Below, piece after piece: positions 35,819 to 43,383 of a DNA stretch of 64,000 nucleotides (the stretch's first letter is position 1; each line of letters begins with the position of its first letter). The stretch lies in the NCBI GenBank assembly GCA_017308255.1, contig JAFKFN010000008.1:62001-126000 (forward strand), written 5' to 3'. The DNA is from Altererythrobacter sp. (lineage in GTDB: Bacteria > Pseudomonadota > Alphaproteobacteria > Sphingomonadales > Sphingomonadaceae). The notes under the pieces are model-generated. The model was not told the DNA's origin, did not search any database, and saw only the letters and a list, made by a program, of their open reading frames with translations. The position numbers were made by a program, and so were the translations under genes.

Positions 35819-38071
35819 CTAGAAATTGGACAGGATCGTCAGGCTGCGGCTGTCGAGCGGCTTGCCTTGCGCTTTCAGTTGCAGCTCACGCGCGCGAAGC
35901 TTGCCTTGCTCGTCGATCAGGAAGGCATGGATAGCCTTCGCCTGATCCGGTGTCAGCAGGTCATCCCAGCGCGGCATGCCGTTTTGCACCAGCAGGCCCT
36001 GCAGCACGATTTGATCGAACGCCTCGTGCGTGCCCGGCGCCATGCGCCGCAAGTCCGGCAGCGGCGCGCGCGGCTGGTTGGAATGGCAGATAGAGCAGGT
36101 TTCGGTGAACAGCGCGCTGCCCATCGCGATCGTTTCCGGGGTCACCCCGGGAAGCTGCGGCGGTGGCGCGGGTGCGGGTTCCAGCGGCGGCAGGTCGGCC
36201 GGGATCGGCACGTCCCCGCCGCCCAGCTTGAACACCAGCAGGCGGTTGGCGTTACCCTTGGTATAGGCGGCTGCATAAGGCGGCACGAAGCCCCAGCCGC
36301 CCCCGCCCCAGCCGGCCTGCACGGCGATATATTGCACGCCGTCGACCTTGTAGGTCATCGGCGCGGCCAACATCGAGCTGCCGGTGTCGATCGTCTTGAG
36401 CACGCGCCCGGTCTCCGAATCGCGCACCACCAGCTTGCCCGCCAGAGTGCCGTGGATCACCAGACCGCTTTGCGTCGCGAGCACGCCGCCGCGATCCTGC
36501 CAGCCATCGAAATCGGCGGTCCATTTGGCCTTGCCGGTCAGCGGATCGATCGCGCGAAGCTGCGAGGAATAGGGCTTTTCCGTCACCCATTTCCATTGCG
36601 GCAGGGCCTTGACCTGTTGCTGCAAGGGCGGCGGCAGGCTGGGCAGCGCCGCCTGCAAGTCAGCCGTGAACAGCAGCGCGGCCGACGCGGCCATGGCGCC
36701 TGGGCGATAGACCGGCTTGTCCTGCCCCGGGTTGATGAACATGAGATTCCCCATGTCCACCACGCTGGCGAAATAAAGATTGCGGGCGGGGTCGTAGGCC
36801 GCCGGATGCCAGTTGCGCGCGCCCGAGCTGGCCGGGAACACGATCTTGGGGCCGGTTGAGTAATCGGAGAACTCGGGCGTCAGGATCGGCTTGCCGGTCT
36901 TCAGGTTCCACCCGCTGGCCCAGCTCGTCCGCACCAGTGCATTGGCGGCCAGCGGCTTGCCCGTCTCGCGGTCGATCACGAGGAAGAACCCGTTCTTCGG
37001 CGTGTGCAGGATGACCGGGCGCTTTGCCCCGCCCACCTCCAGCTCGGCGAAGACCATCGGCGCGGTGGCGGTGAGATCCCAGGAATCCTGCGGGGTTTCC
37101 TGGAAATACCACTTCATCTCGCCGGTCTTGCGATCGAGCGCGACGACCGAATCGAGATAGAGGTTGTCCCCGCCCGAAGGGGAACGGGTATGCAGCGGGT
37201 AAGGCCCGCCGTTGCCGGTGCCGATGATCACCTGATCGAACAGCGGATCATAGGATATCGCATCCCACACCGTGCCGCCGCCGCCGATGTCCCACCGGCT
37301 GTTCGGGTCCCAGGTCTTGAGCGCCTTCTCCAGCGCCTCGCTTTCCTGCGGCCCGACTTTCGGATCGTGCGGAATGGTCCAGAAACGCCACGCCTGGCGG
37401 CCGTCGTCGATGGCGTAGGCCGTCACATAGCCGCGCGTATCGTATTCCGCCCCGGCATTGCCGATGATGACGAGGCCCCCGGCGATTTCCGGCGCGCCGG
37501 TGATCGTGTAGCCACGCTTGCGGTCGGCGATCGTATCGGCCTTCCACGCCACTGCGCCGGTTTTCGCGTCCAGCGCATAGAGATACCCATCGAGCGAGCC
37601 GACGAACACCTTGCCGCCCGCCACCTGGACGCCGCGGTTGCCCTGGTCGCAACAGGCGGCCCGGTTGGCCTGCATGTCCACCTCGGGGTCGAACGTCCAC
37701 AGCGCCTCGCCCGTCGCGGCGTTCAGCGCATAGACCCGGCCGAGATTGCCGCTGGTGTACATGACCCCGTCGATCGCCACGGGCGTCGCTTCCTGCACGC
37801 GCGCACTGCCGAGATCGTATTGCCAGGCCAGGCCGAGCCCGCCCACGTTCTCGGGCGTGATATCCGCCAGGCGCGAGAAATGGCTGCCCGCCCAGTCGCC
37901 ACCGGGGTTGTCCCAGTTTTCCCCCGCGCCGATCACCGAGGTATCGACCTTCGGCGCCTCGTCGGCCTGCGAGCAGGCGGCGAGCGCCAGAGCGACGCCA
38001 AGCAGCACGGCGCGGCCAAAGCCCCTCCCCGCTGGGGAGGGGAGATTCAGCGCACGAAGGATTGCGATCAT
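35819..38071 (-). CDS. PQQ-dependent quinohaemoprotein alcohol dehydrogenase
   Basis: This type II-like enzyme (750 aa) has a PQQ beta-propeller domain and a C-terminal cytochrome c domain. The signal region carries a lipobox (ALALAACSQ), so it is periplasmic, probably lipid-anchored. The vicinal disulfide Cys-Cys is in AACCDQGNRG (about residue 140) and the haem motif CSICHSN near residue 650. The start chosen (38071) overlaps the upstream NmrA-like stop by four bases (ATGA). Residues just after the start (LPSPAGRG) are encoded by a CCCCTCCCC palindrome, an apparent repeat insertion. Substrate: primary or secondary alcohol. Confidence 0.92.
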   Translation of the reverse strand: MIAILRALNLPSPAGRGFGRAVLLGVALALAACSQADEAPKVDTSVIGAGENWDNPGGDWAGSHFSRLADITPENVGGLGLAWQYDLGSARVQEATPVAIDGVMYTSGNLGRVYALNAATGEALWTFDPEVDMQANRAACCDQGNRGVQVAGGKVFVGSLDGYLYALDAKTGAVAWKADTIADRKRGYTITGAPEIAGGLVIIGNAGAEYDTRGYVTAYAIDDGRQAWRFWTIPHDPKVGPQESEALEKALKTWDPNSRWDIGGGGTVWDAISYDPLFDQVIIGTGNGGPYPLHTRSPSGGDNLYLDSVVALDRKTGEMKWYFQETPQDSWDLTATAPMVFAELEVGGAKRPVILHTPKNGFFLVIDRETGKPLAANALVRTSWASGWNLKTGKPILTPEFSDYSTGPKIVFPASSGARNWHPAAYDPARNLYFASVVDMGNLMFINPGQDKPVYRPGAMAASAALLFTADLQAALPSLPPPLQQQVKALPQWKWVTEKPYSSQLRAIDPLTGKAKWTADFDGWQDRGGVLATQSGLVIHGTLAGKLVVRDSETGRVLKTIDTGSSMLAAPMTYKVDGVQYIAVQAGWGGGGWGFVPPYAAAYTKGNANRLLVFKLGGGDVPIPADLPPLEPAPAPPPQLPGVTPETIAMGSALFTETCSICHSNQPRAPLPDLRRMAPGTHEAFDQIVLQGLLVQNGMPRWDDLLTPDQAKAIHAFLIDEQGKLRARELQLKAQGKPLDSRSLTILSNF
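38022..38043. repeat. CCCCTCCC-type palindrome inside coding sequence
   Basis: CCCCTCCCCGCTGGGGAGGGG lies in the first 20 codons of the PQQ dehydrogenase gene, before the hydrophobic core of the signal peptide. It matches the intergenic hairpin at 23679-23700 and the larger insertion at 40838-40945. Confidence 0.75.
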
Positions 38072-38982
38072 TTCGGCCACGCCCCCCGATACTGCTCGAG
38101 CACGGAGCGCAGCGTGCGCGGCTTGCGACCGGTCACCCGTTCGACATCGTCGGACACGACATCCATGAAGCCTTCGCGGATCGACTGGCCGAACGTGACC
38201 ATGCCCTCGCTCGCCCAGGGGATCGGGCCATCGGGCACCACGTCCGACGCCTTGCGCGGCACGCCCAGCGAATCGAAATAGGCGTACATACCTTCGTCAT
38301 CGACCGGCTCGATCTCGATCGGCTTGCCGGCCATCTGGGAAACCAGGGCCATGGCATCGGGCAAGGCCCACAGCTCCGGCCCGGTCACGTCATAAGCCCG
38401 GTTGGCGTGGCCATCCTGCGTCAGCACGCCCACCGCGATGGCGACGCAATCGTCGCGGCTGACGATGGGCACGCGCCCGCGCCCGGCGTTTTCCGGCTTG
38501 TGCCCGGCCATGAGCGCGGGGATCGCCATCGCCGTCGCCACCGCTTCGGCATAAAGGCTGTCGCGCAGATGGGTGAAGGCAAGCCCGGACTTTTCGATCA
38601 TCCGTTCGGTAGCGAGGTGATCGAATCCTTCGACGGAAGGATTGCCGGGCGTCCTGACGCCGAGCAGCGAGGTGTAGACGACGTGCCTGACCCCGCGCGC
38701 TTTCGCCGCCTCGACCGCGGCGGTGTGCTGCTCGACACGGCTGCCAACGCGAACGGTCGAGATCAGCAGCATGCGCTCTCCACCTTCCATGGCGGGCAGC
38801 AGCGAGGCCGGATCGTCGAAATCCGCGTGGCGGACATGCGCGCCCGCCTCGGCGAATTCAGCCAGCTTTTCCGGCGTGCGCGAAAGCAGCACGAGGTCCT
38901 CCGCCGGAACTTGCTCCAGCAGCAGCCGCGCTGCCGCATTGCCGAACTGCCCGGACGCGCCGGTGACGATGATCTTGCCCAA
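38068..38982 (-). CDS. NmrA/QOR2-like NAD(P)-binding protein
   Basis: This 304-residue atypical SDR has the Rossmann motif VTGASGQFGNAA at the N terminus, LISTVRVGSRVEQH, and VVYTSLLGVRTP. This pattern resembles quinone oxidoreductase 2 and NmrA-like NAD(P) sensors. The start is a TTG at 38982 preceded by GGGAGAGGG; no ATG fits. The palindrome at 39011-39022 lies 28 bp upstream. It is coupled to the PQQ dehydrogenase gene by an ATGA overlap. It could reduce a quinone or an aromatic intermediate. Confidence 0.83.
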   Translation of the reverse strand: MGKIIVTGASGQFGNAAARLLLEQVPAEDLVLLSRTPEKLAEFAEAGAHVRHADFDDPASLLPAMEGGERMLLISTVRVGSRVEQHTAAVEAAKARGVRHVVYTSLLGVRTPGNPSVEGFDHLATERMIEKSGLAFTHLRDSLYAEAVATAMAIPALMAGHKPENAGRGRVPIVSRDDCVAIAVGVLTQDGHANRAYDVTGPELWALPDAMALVSQMAGKPIEIEPVDDEGMYAYFDSLGVPRKASDVVPDGPIPWASEGMVTFGQSIREGFMDVVSDDVERVTGRKPRTLRSVLEQYRGAWPK

Positions 38983-39010
38983 TGCCCTCTCCCGTTCTTG
39001 GCGGTATTCA

Positions 39011-39022
39011 TAACGAGTGTTA
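39011..39022. promoter_or_regulatory. TAAC-N4-GTTA palindrome, putative operator
   Basis: TAACGAGTGTTA lies between the divergent NmrA-like/PQQ-dehydrogenase unit (28 bp away) and the NTF2-like/DUF1905 unit (34 bp away). Shares its core with 11583-11596, 43327-43338 and 47936-47947. Confidence 0.6.
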
Positions 39023-39056
39023 CGGAGCACGCAACACAGGGAAGAGGGAGAGAGAC

Positions 39057-39551
39057 ATGGCACTGGCCGTCGAGGATCGCCTGGCGCTGCAGGACCTGAT
39101 CGCCGCCTATAGCTGGGCACTGGACACCGGAGATGCGGAAGCGCTGGTGGCCTGCTTCACCGAGAACTGCGTGATGAGCGAGGAAGTGTTCGAGGATCCC
39201 GACGTCTGGGAAGGCCACGAGGGCATCCGCGGCCTGATGAAGCACTATGCCAACGCCCCCGGCTTCCCCGGCCGACAGCACCATGTGACCCAGGTGCAAT
39301 ACTTTCCGCAGGGCGACGGCAGCGTGAAGATGCGCGGTTTCGCCTTCGTCACCGAATGCGAGGGAGAGCCGCCCTATCTGCTCCGCTTCACCGGCTGGTA
39401 TGACGATCACGCGGTCAAAGGCGCCGATGGCCAATGGCGCTTCCAGCGCCGCACCGTGCGCCTGTGGGACGGCGAGGTGCTGAAGAACTTCCCCGGCCGC
39501 GGCCAATGGGTTGCCAGGAAGAGGCCGGATTCGCTAATCATCAAGCGATGA
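39057..39551 (+). CDS. NTF2/SnoaL-like protein
   Basis: This 164-residue protein is of the SnoaL_4 type: VEDRLALQDLIAAYSWALDTGDAEALVACFTEN and EGHEGIRGLMKHYA, with the later WRFQRRTVRLW. It is cytoplasmic. Its stop overlaps the next gene (ATGA). It is the first gene on the plus side of the 39011-39022 palindrome. This subgroup contains dehydratase- and lyase-like folds. Function unassigned. Confidence 0.82.
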   Translation: MALAVEDRLALQDLIAAYSWALDTGDAEALVACFTENCVMSEEVFEDPDVWEGHEGIRGLMKHYANAPGFPGRQHHVTQVQYFPQGDGSVKMRGFAFVTECEGEPPYLLRFTGWYDDHAVKGADGQWRFQRRTVRLWDGEVLKNFPGRGQWVARKRPDSLIIKR

Positions 39552-40009
39552 GCGAGACGCTTCGCTTCCGCGCCGAATTACAGCGCAAGCACCCGGACCT
39601 GCCGGTATTCATCCGCATCCCGGGTGCGACCGTTGCGCCCTGGAAGCTGACCGAATGGCAAACGGTCGAAGGCACGCTGGACGGCCACGCCTTCGGCCGC
39701 CGCACGATCAAAGACTGGGGCAAGGACAGCGCCGACTGGTTCGTGGAATTCCTCCAGCCCTGGCTCGAGAAGGCGGGCCTGAAACCGGGTGATCCGGTGG
39801 AAGTGGAACTGCGCCTCGCCGACATGACGATGCCGCCGGAGATGGCCGAGCGGATGACAAGTGATCCGCAATTCGGCCGTGCGTATGAGGCCCTGATTCC
39901 CAACCACAAGCGCAAGGCGATCGAGCACTATCTGGAAGCGAAGACCCTGGCCGGGCGGACGGCGCGGCTGGAGAAAATTGCACGCTCGATCAAGGCGCGG
40001 CTTTCCTAA
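39548..40009 (+). CDS. YdeI/OmdA-type protein (DUF1905)
   Basis: This 153-residue protein has an N-terminal DUF1905 barrel (LRFRAELQ...FIRIPGATVAPW, about residues 5-95) and a C-terminal OmdA-type helix (about 100-150) with YEALIPNHKRKAIEHYLEAK. Such proteins are sometimes called bacteriocin-protection proteins; the function is uncertain. It is translationally coupled to the preceding NTF2-like gene. Confidence 0.8.
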   Translation: MSETLRFRAELQRKHPDLPVFIRIPGATVAPWKLTEWQTVEGTLDGHAFGRRTIKDWGKDSADWFVEFLQPWLEKAGLKPGDPVEVELRLADMTMPPEMAERMTSDPQFGRAYEALIPNHKRKAIEHYLEAKTLAGRTARLEKIARSIKARLS

Positions 40010-40075
40010 TCATCGCCATTCCCGCAAGTTTCCTAATTCGTTCTTCCCGCGAACGCGGGAACCACGAGAGAGGGG

Positions 40076-40465
40076 TCAGGATCGGGGAGCAAGCACCCAG
40101 CCGAGCACCAGGCCGCGGTCGCGCGGCGCGGCGGCGGCCATCATCTCACGCAGGGCACGATCGCTGACCGGCACATAGCCCGCCTCACGCCCGACTTCCT
40201 CGATCAGCAGGGCGTCGGCGGAGCGGCTCACCCCCAGCACCAGCGACGGCCGCCGGGCGAACACCGCACGGGCGAAGCGGATGCGGTCGCCGGCGATGGC
40301 CAGCACCTCCCCCCCATGCGCTTCGGCGAGGCGGCCGCCGGCTTCGAGCGAGGGATCATGCAGCAGCACCGCACCGCCACCGCGCGCCAGCGCCGCGCCC
40401 GGCAGCGCGGCCACGGCCGGCACCGCCAGCGCGCCGATCAGCGCTTCCCGCCGGGTCGCCTTCAC
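40076..40465 (-). CDS. Tat-exported small protein, hypothetical
   Basis: This 129-residue protein has a twin-arginine signal (TRREALIGALAVPAVAALPGAALA). The mature part is an alpha/beta protein with no motif I recognise (GGAVLLHDPSLEAGGRLAEAHGG, SRSADALLIEEVGREAGY). Its ATG overlaps the cytochrome c stop (ATGA). As the last gene of the SDR-flavoprotein-cytochrome-Tat operon it may help assemble or partner the periplasmic flavocytochrome. Confidence 0.72.
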   Translation of the reverse strand: MKATRREALIGALAVPAVAALPGAALARGGGAVLLHDPSLEAGGRLAEAHGGEVLAIAGDRIRFARAVFARRPSLVLGVSRSADALLIEEVGREAGYVPVSDRALREMMAAAAPRDRGLVLGWVLAPRS

Positions 40466-40965
40466 TGGCTCACCTCGTGCGGGCCGGCGGCGAGGTAATC
40501 GGCGATCTGCTTCAGATCGGCATCGCTCACTTCGCCGCGCGGGATCGCAGGCATGTTGCCGATGCCTTGCCGCGCGGCCAGGATCACATATTGCGCCGGC
40601 AGGTTGTCGCGCTCTTCAAGCAGCGCCGGCTGCACCCGGCGGCCGAGCAGGCCGGTGCCCATACCGTTGGGCCCGTGGCACATCGCGCAGTGCTGGAGAT
40701 AGAGCGCTTCCCCCCCGGTCGCACCCGGGCGGCTGGAGAGAGTCTCCGGCTTGGGCGCGGGCGGCGGCCCCTGCGCGACAGCGGCCGCGCCGACGATCCC
40801 CATGGAAGCCACCATGAGCAGGAAACGCGCGCCATAACCCCTCCTCTTCAGGGGAGGGGTTGGGGTGGGGCCTGTCGATCCGGCGTCCCGCATGCCGACA
40901 GCCCCCATCCCCGGCCCCTCGCCTGAAGGGGAGAGGGGAACCGGCTCGTAATCCGTCCGCTTCAT
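40462..40965 (-). CDS. Cytochrome c subunit of a PCMH-type flavocytochrome
   Basis: This class I cytochrome c (167 aa) has haem site CAMCHGPNGMGTG and an axial Met in NMPAIPRGEVSD. By position it is the electron-accepting subunit for the adjacent flavoprotein, as PchC serves PchF in p-cresol methylhydroxylase. The ATG overlaps the flavoprotein stop (ATGA). The first 45 residues (SPSGEGPGMG, PTPTPPLKRRG) are encoded by a CCCCTCCC-type repeat and precede the signal peptide (FLLMVASMGIVGAAAVAQ). An internal start just before that signal peptide could be the functional one. Confidence 0.88.
   Translation of the reverse strand: MKRTDYEPVPLSPSGEGPGMGAVGMRDAGSTGPTPTPPLKRRGYGARFLLMVASMGIVGAAAVAQGPPPAPKPETLSSRPGATGGEALYLQHCAMCHGPNGMGTGLLGRRVQPALLEERDNLPAQYVILAARQGIGNMPAIPRGEVSDADLKQIADYLAAGPHEVSQ
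40838..40945. repeat. Paired palindromic repeat inside the cytochrome c gene
   Basis: One hairpin is CCCCTCCTCTTCAGGGGAGGGG, the other CCCCTCGCCTGAAGGGGAGAGG, with TTGGGGTGGGG and CCCCCATCCCC flanks. Together they look like a two-unit REP-type element lying in frame between the ATG and the signal peptide of the cytochrome c. Confidence 0.8.
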
Positions 40966-42530
40966 GCCCGGCCTCCCGCCCTTTGGCCTTGGCCCTTGGG
41001 CCAGATGCCGTTCTTGCCCGGGGCGAGGATGCCGTTGGGATCGAGCGCATCCTTCACCCGCTCGTTGAGCTTGCGCAGCGCCCCGCCGTTCCAGTCATAG
41101 GTATCGGCCACCAGGTCCATGTAATCCAGATGGGTGCGGTATTCGCCGTAGCCTTGCGCCTTGGCATCGGCGACGAGCTGGCGGAAGAACGGATCGATCC
41201 GCTTCATCATCGCCGGATCGTCCTTGTTGAAGATCATCGCGTTGACGTTGATCAGGTGCCGCTCCCCAAAGGCGAAGCTGCCCTGGTAATCCATCCCGTA
41301 TTCCTTGTAGCGGGCATAAGTCCGATTGAACTGGGCCAGCGCCGTGCTGCCGTTCTGGGGGATGATGGGCGAGAAGCCGATGTGCCCGCCGCGCCCGCCA
41401 TACCAGTTGGCGTTCTGCATCGGGAACGTGATCGGCGTGCCCGTCCAGCCCGAATATTCCAGCGGCTGGCCCTTCACCCACGTGGTGGGCTTCACGCTGA
41501 GCGGGCCGATGGCGTTCATCGCCTGCTCCAGCACCTTGTAGCCGGCCTTGTTGATCTCCTCGCGCCCATAGAGGCGCAGCGAAACGCCCCACCAGCCCAG
41601 GCCGAAGCGCTTGCGGATCGCGTCGATCACGCTGTCATCCAGCGCGCCGGGCTTGTCGGTCCATTCGTCGCGCCGAGTGGCCACGGCGGCGGCGCGCAGC
41701 CAGTTGCCGATGCTCGGGCTTTGCGTAAGCACGCGCTCGCGCCGCAGCGGCCCGATGGTGTCGACCAGCGGCTTCAAGTCCTCGGGCTTGTCGAATTCCA
41801 CGTCCATGCCCATCAGGCTCTCGGGCTCCGGCATCAGCCACATGTTGGCCTTGGTGACCACGCCGAAGTTCGATTGCACGAACATCTGGTCCCACGCCGG
41901 GCCGAAGCCGAAGGGATAGGCCCCCCATGTCGGCGCGCCGGAGAACGCGCCCATGCCGGTGCGGACCACTTCGCCGGTCGGCAACACCACTTCCAGCCCG
42001 CACAGGTTCTTGGTGTTCTCCCCATAGGGAGTGTAGCCGACCCCGCGATCGAGCGCGTTGCCGATCACGCTGCCCCACGAATTGCCGGGCGTGGACAGCC
42101 AGTAAGGCAGGTTGTTGGCCTGGATGAAATCGTAGAGATCGTAGAAGCCCACGCCGGGTTCGAGCAGCACGGTGCCGAACTCCTCGTCGAACTCGATCTT
42201 CTTCATGCCCGAAAGATCCAGGACCACGCTGCCCGAAAGGCGCGGGGCGCTGCCGCCATAGCCCAGATTCTTGCCCCGGCTGATCGGCCAGACAGGCAGG
42301 CGATACTGGTTGGCGATCCTCAGCGCCGCCTGCACTTCCTCCACCGTGGTCGGCCCGATCGCGCCGGCCGGCAGATGCGCGGCATCGTCCACCGCGAACT
42401 TGTCCTTGTAGCCGGTGCGGTCGATGTCCTCGAAGAACACCTTGCCGGCGCCGATCGCGCTTTCGAACGCGCGCTGCGCCTGCGCCAGCTTGGCGGCGGT
42501 GAAATCGGGTGGAAGGGGAATGTCGGCCAT
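40962..42530 (-). CDS. PCMH/vanillyl-alcohol-oxidase family flavoprotein
   Basis: This 522-residue FAD protein is of the VAO/PCMH family. The FAD domain carries VWPISRGKNLGYGGSAPRLSG and GVGFYDLYDFIQ, followed by GNSWGSVIGNALDRGVGYTPYGEN. The C-terminal substrate domain contains FAFGERHLINVNAMIFNK and ends with LDPNGILAPGKNGIWP. These enzymes oxidise para-alkylphenols through a quinone methide, for example p-cresol, eugenol or vanillyl alcohol. The adjacent cytochrome c points to a dehydrogenase (flavocytochrome) rather than an oxidase. I could not assign the residue that binds FAD covalently. It starts three bases after the SDR stop. Confidence 0.9.
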   Translation of the reverse strand: MADIPLPPDFTAAKLAQAQRAFESAIGAGKVFFEDIDRTGYKDKFAVDDAAHLPAGAIGPTTVEEVQAALRIANQYRLPVWPISRGKNLGYGGSAPRLSGSVVLDLSGMKKIEFDEEFGTVLLEPGVGFYDLYDFIQANNLPYWLSTPGNSWGSVIGNALDRGVGYTPYGENTKNLCGLEVVLPTGEVVRTGMGAFSGAPTWGAYPFGFGPAWDQMFVQSNFGVVTKANMWLMPEPESLMGMDVEFDKPEDLKPLVDTIGPLRRERVLTQSPSIGNWLRAAAVATRRDEWTDKPGALDDSVIDAIRKRFGLGWWGVSLRLYGREEINKAGYKVLEQAMNAIGPLSVKPTTWVKGQPLEYSGWTGTPITFPMQNANWYGGRGGHIGFSPIIPQNGSTALAQFNRTYARYKEYGMDYQGSFAFGERHLINVNAMIFNKDDPAMMKRIDPFFRQLVADAKAQGYGEYRTHLDYMDLVADTYDWNGGALRKLNERVKDALDPNGILAPGKNGIWPKGQGQRAGGRA

Positions 42531-42533
42531 GGC

Positions 42534-43298
42534 TTATTCCTGCGGTGCGCCGGCCCAGCTGGTGCGGGCGGGCGGGCGAGTGCCGGCGTCGAGCCGGATC
42601 ACGTCGCCGTTCAAGAGCGGGTTTTCGAGGATGAACAGGGCCACGCGGGCGAACTCTTCCGGCCTGCCTTCGCGGCGCGGGAACTCCGCATCCTTCAGCA
42701 GCTCATCGACCAGGTCGCGCGGGAGGAAGCTGACCATCGGCGTGGCCATGAAGCCCGGCGCGATGCCCATCACCCGGATATGATGCGCCGACAGATCGCG
42801 GCACCACACCAGCGTCAGCGCCGCCAGCGCGGACTTGGCCGCCGTATAGGCCGTCATGCCCTGCTGCCCTTCGAAGCTGGCGATGGAGCAGGCGTTGACG
42901 ATCACGCCGCGCTCTTCATCCGGCCCCTCGGCCGCATTGCTCGTCATGCGGTGAGCGACTTCGGCGGTGACGTTGATCGCGCCTATCAGGTTGACTTCGA
43001 TCACCCGACGCATCGCCATGACATCGCCCGGCTCCGCTTCCGTGGCGATCGGCCCGATGCCGCCGATGCCCGCGCAATTGACCAGGATGTGGATCGGCCC
43101 TTCGATGGCCCGGACCGCCGCCTTCACCGCCGCGGCGTCGGATACGTCGCAGGCGATCCCTTCCGCACCGGCAGGCGCTTCCCCGCCGATATCGAGCGAG
43201 ACGACCCGCGCCCCGGCGGCCAGCAGCGCCTCCACGGTGGCGCGCCCCAAGCCGGAATTGCCGCCGGTGACGATCGCCGTCTTGCCTGCCGGATCCAT
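42534..43298 (-). CDS. SDR family oxidoreductase
   Basis: This 254-residue SDR has VTGGNSGLGRA, NCAGIGGIG, and catalytic Ser and Tyr-X3-Lys (NACSIASFEGQQGMTAYTAAKS). The ATG at 43298 has GGGAGAGG just upstream; one 21 bp earlier does not. It heads the SDR-flavoprotein-cytochrome-Tat operon, with the palindrome at 43327-43338 in its promoter. It could oxidise the alcohol made by the flavocytochrome to a ketone or aldehyde. Confidence 0.9.
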   Translation of the reverse strand: MDPAGKTAIVTGGNSGLGRATVEALLAAGARVVSLDIGGEAPAGAEGIACDVSDAAAVKAAVRAIEGPIHILVNCAGIGGIGPIATEAEPGDVMAMRRVIEVNLIGAINVTAEVAHRMTSNAAEGPDEERGVIVNACSIASFEGQQGMTAYTAAKSALAALTLVWCRDLSAHHIRVMGIAPGFMATPMVSFLPRDLVDELLKDAEFPRREGRPEEFARVALFILENPLLNGDVIRLDAGTRPPARTSWAGAPQE

Positions 43299-43326
43299 GC
43301 CCTCTCCCGCCGCGCTCATGCGACTT

Positions 43327-43338
43327 TAACGACTGTTA
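43327..43338. promoter_or_regulatory. TAAC-N4-GTTA palindrome, putative operator
   Basis: TAACGACTGTTA lies 29 bp before the SDR/flavocytochrome operon and 45 bp before the divergent gene at 43384. Same core as 11583-11596 and 39011-39022. Confidence 0.6.
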
Positions 43339-43383
43339 CATTTCCGCTAGCACCCCCGGCAAGTCAAGCGAGGGAGAGGGTTC

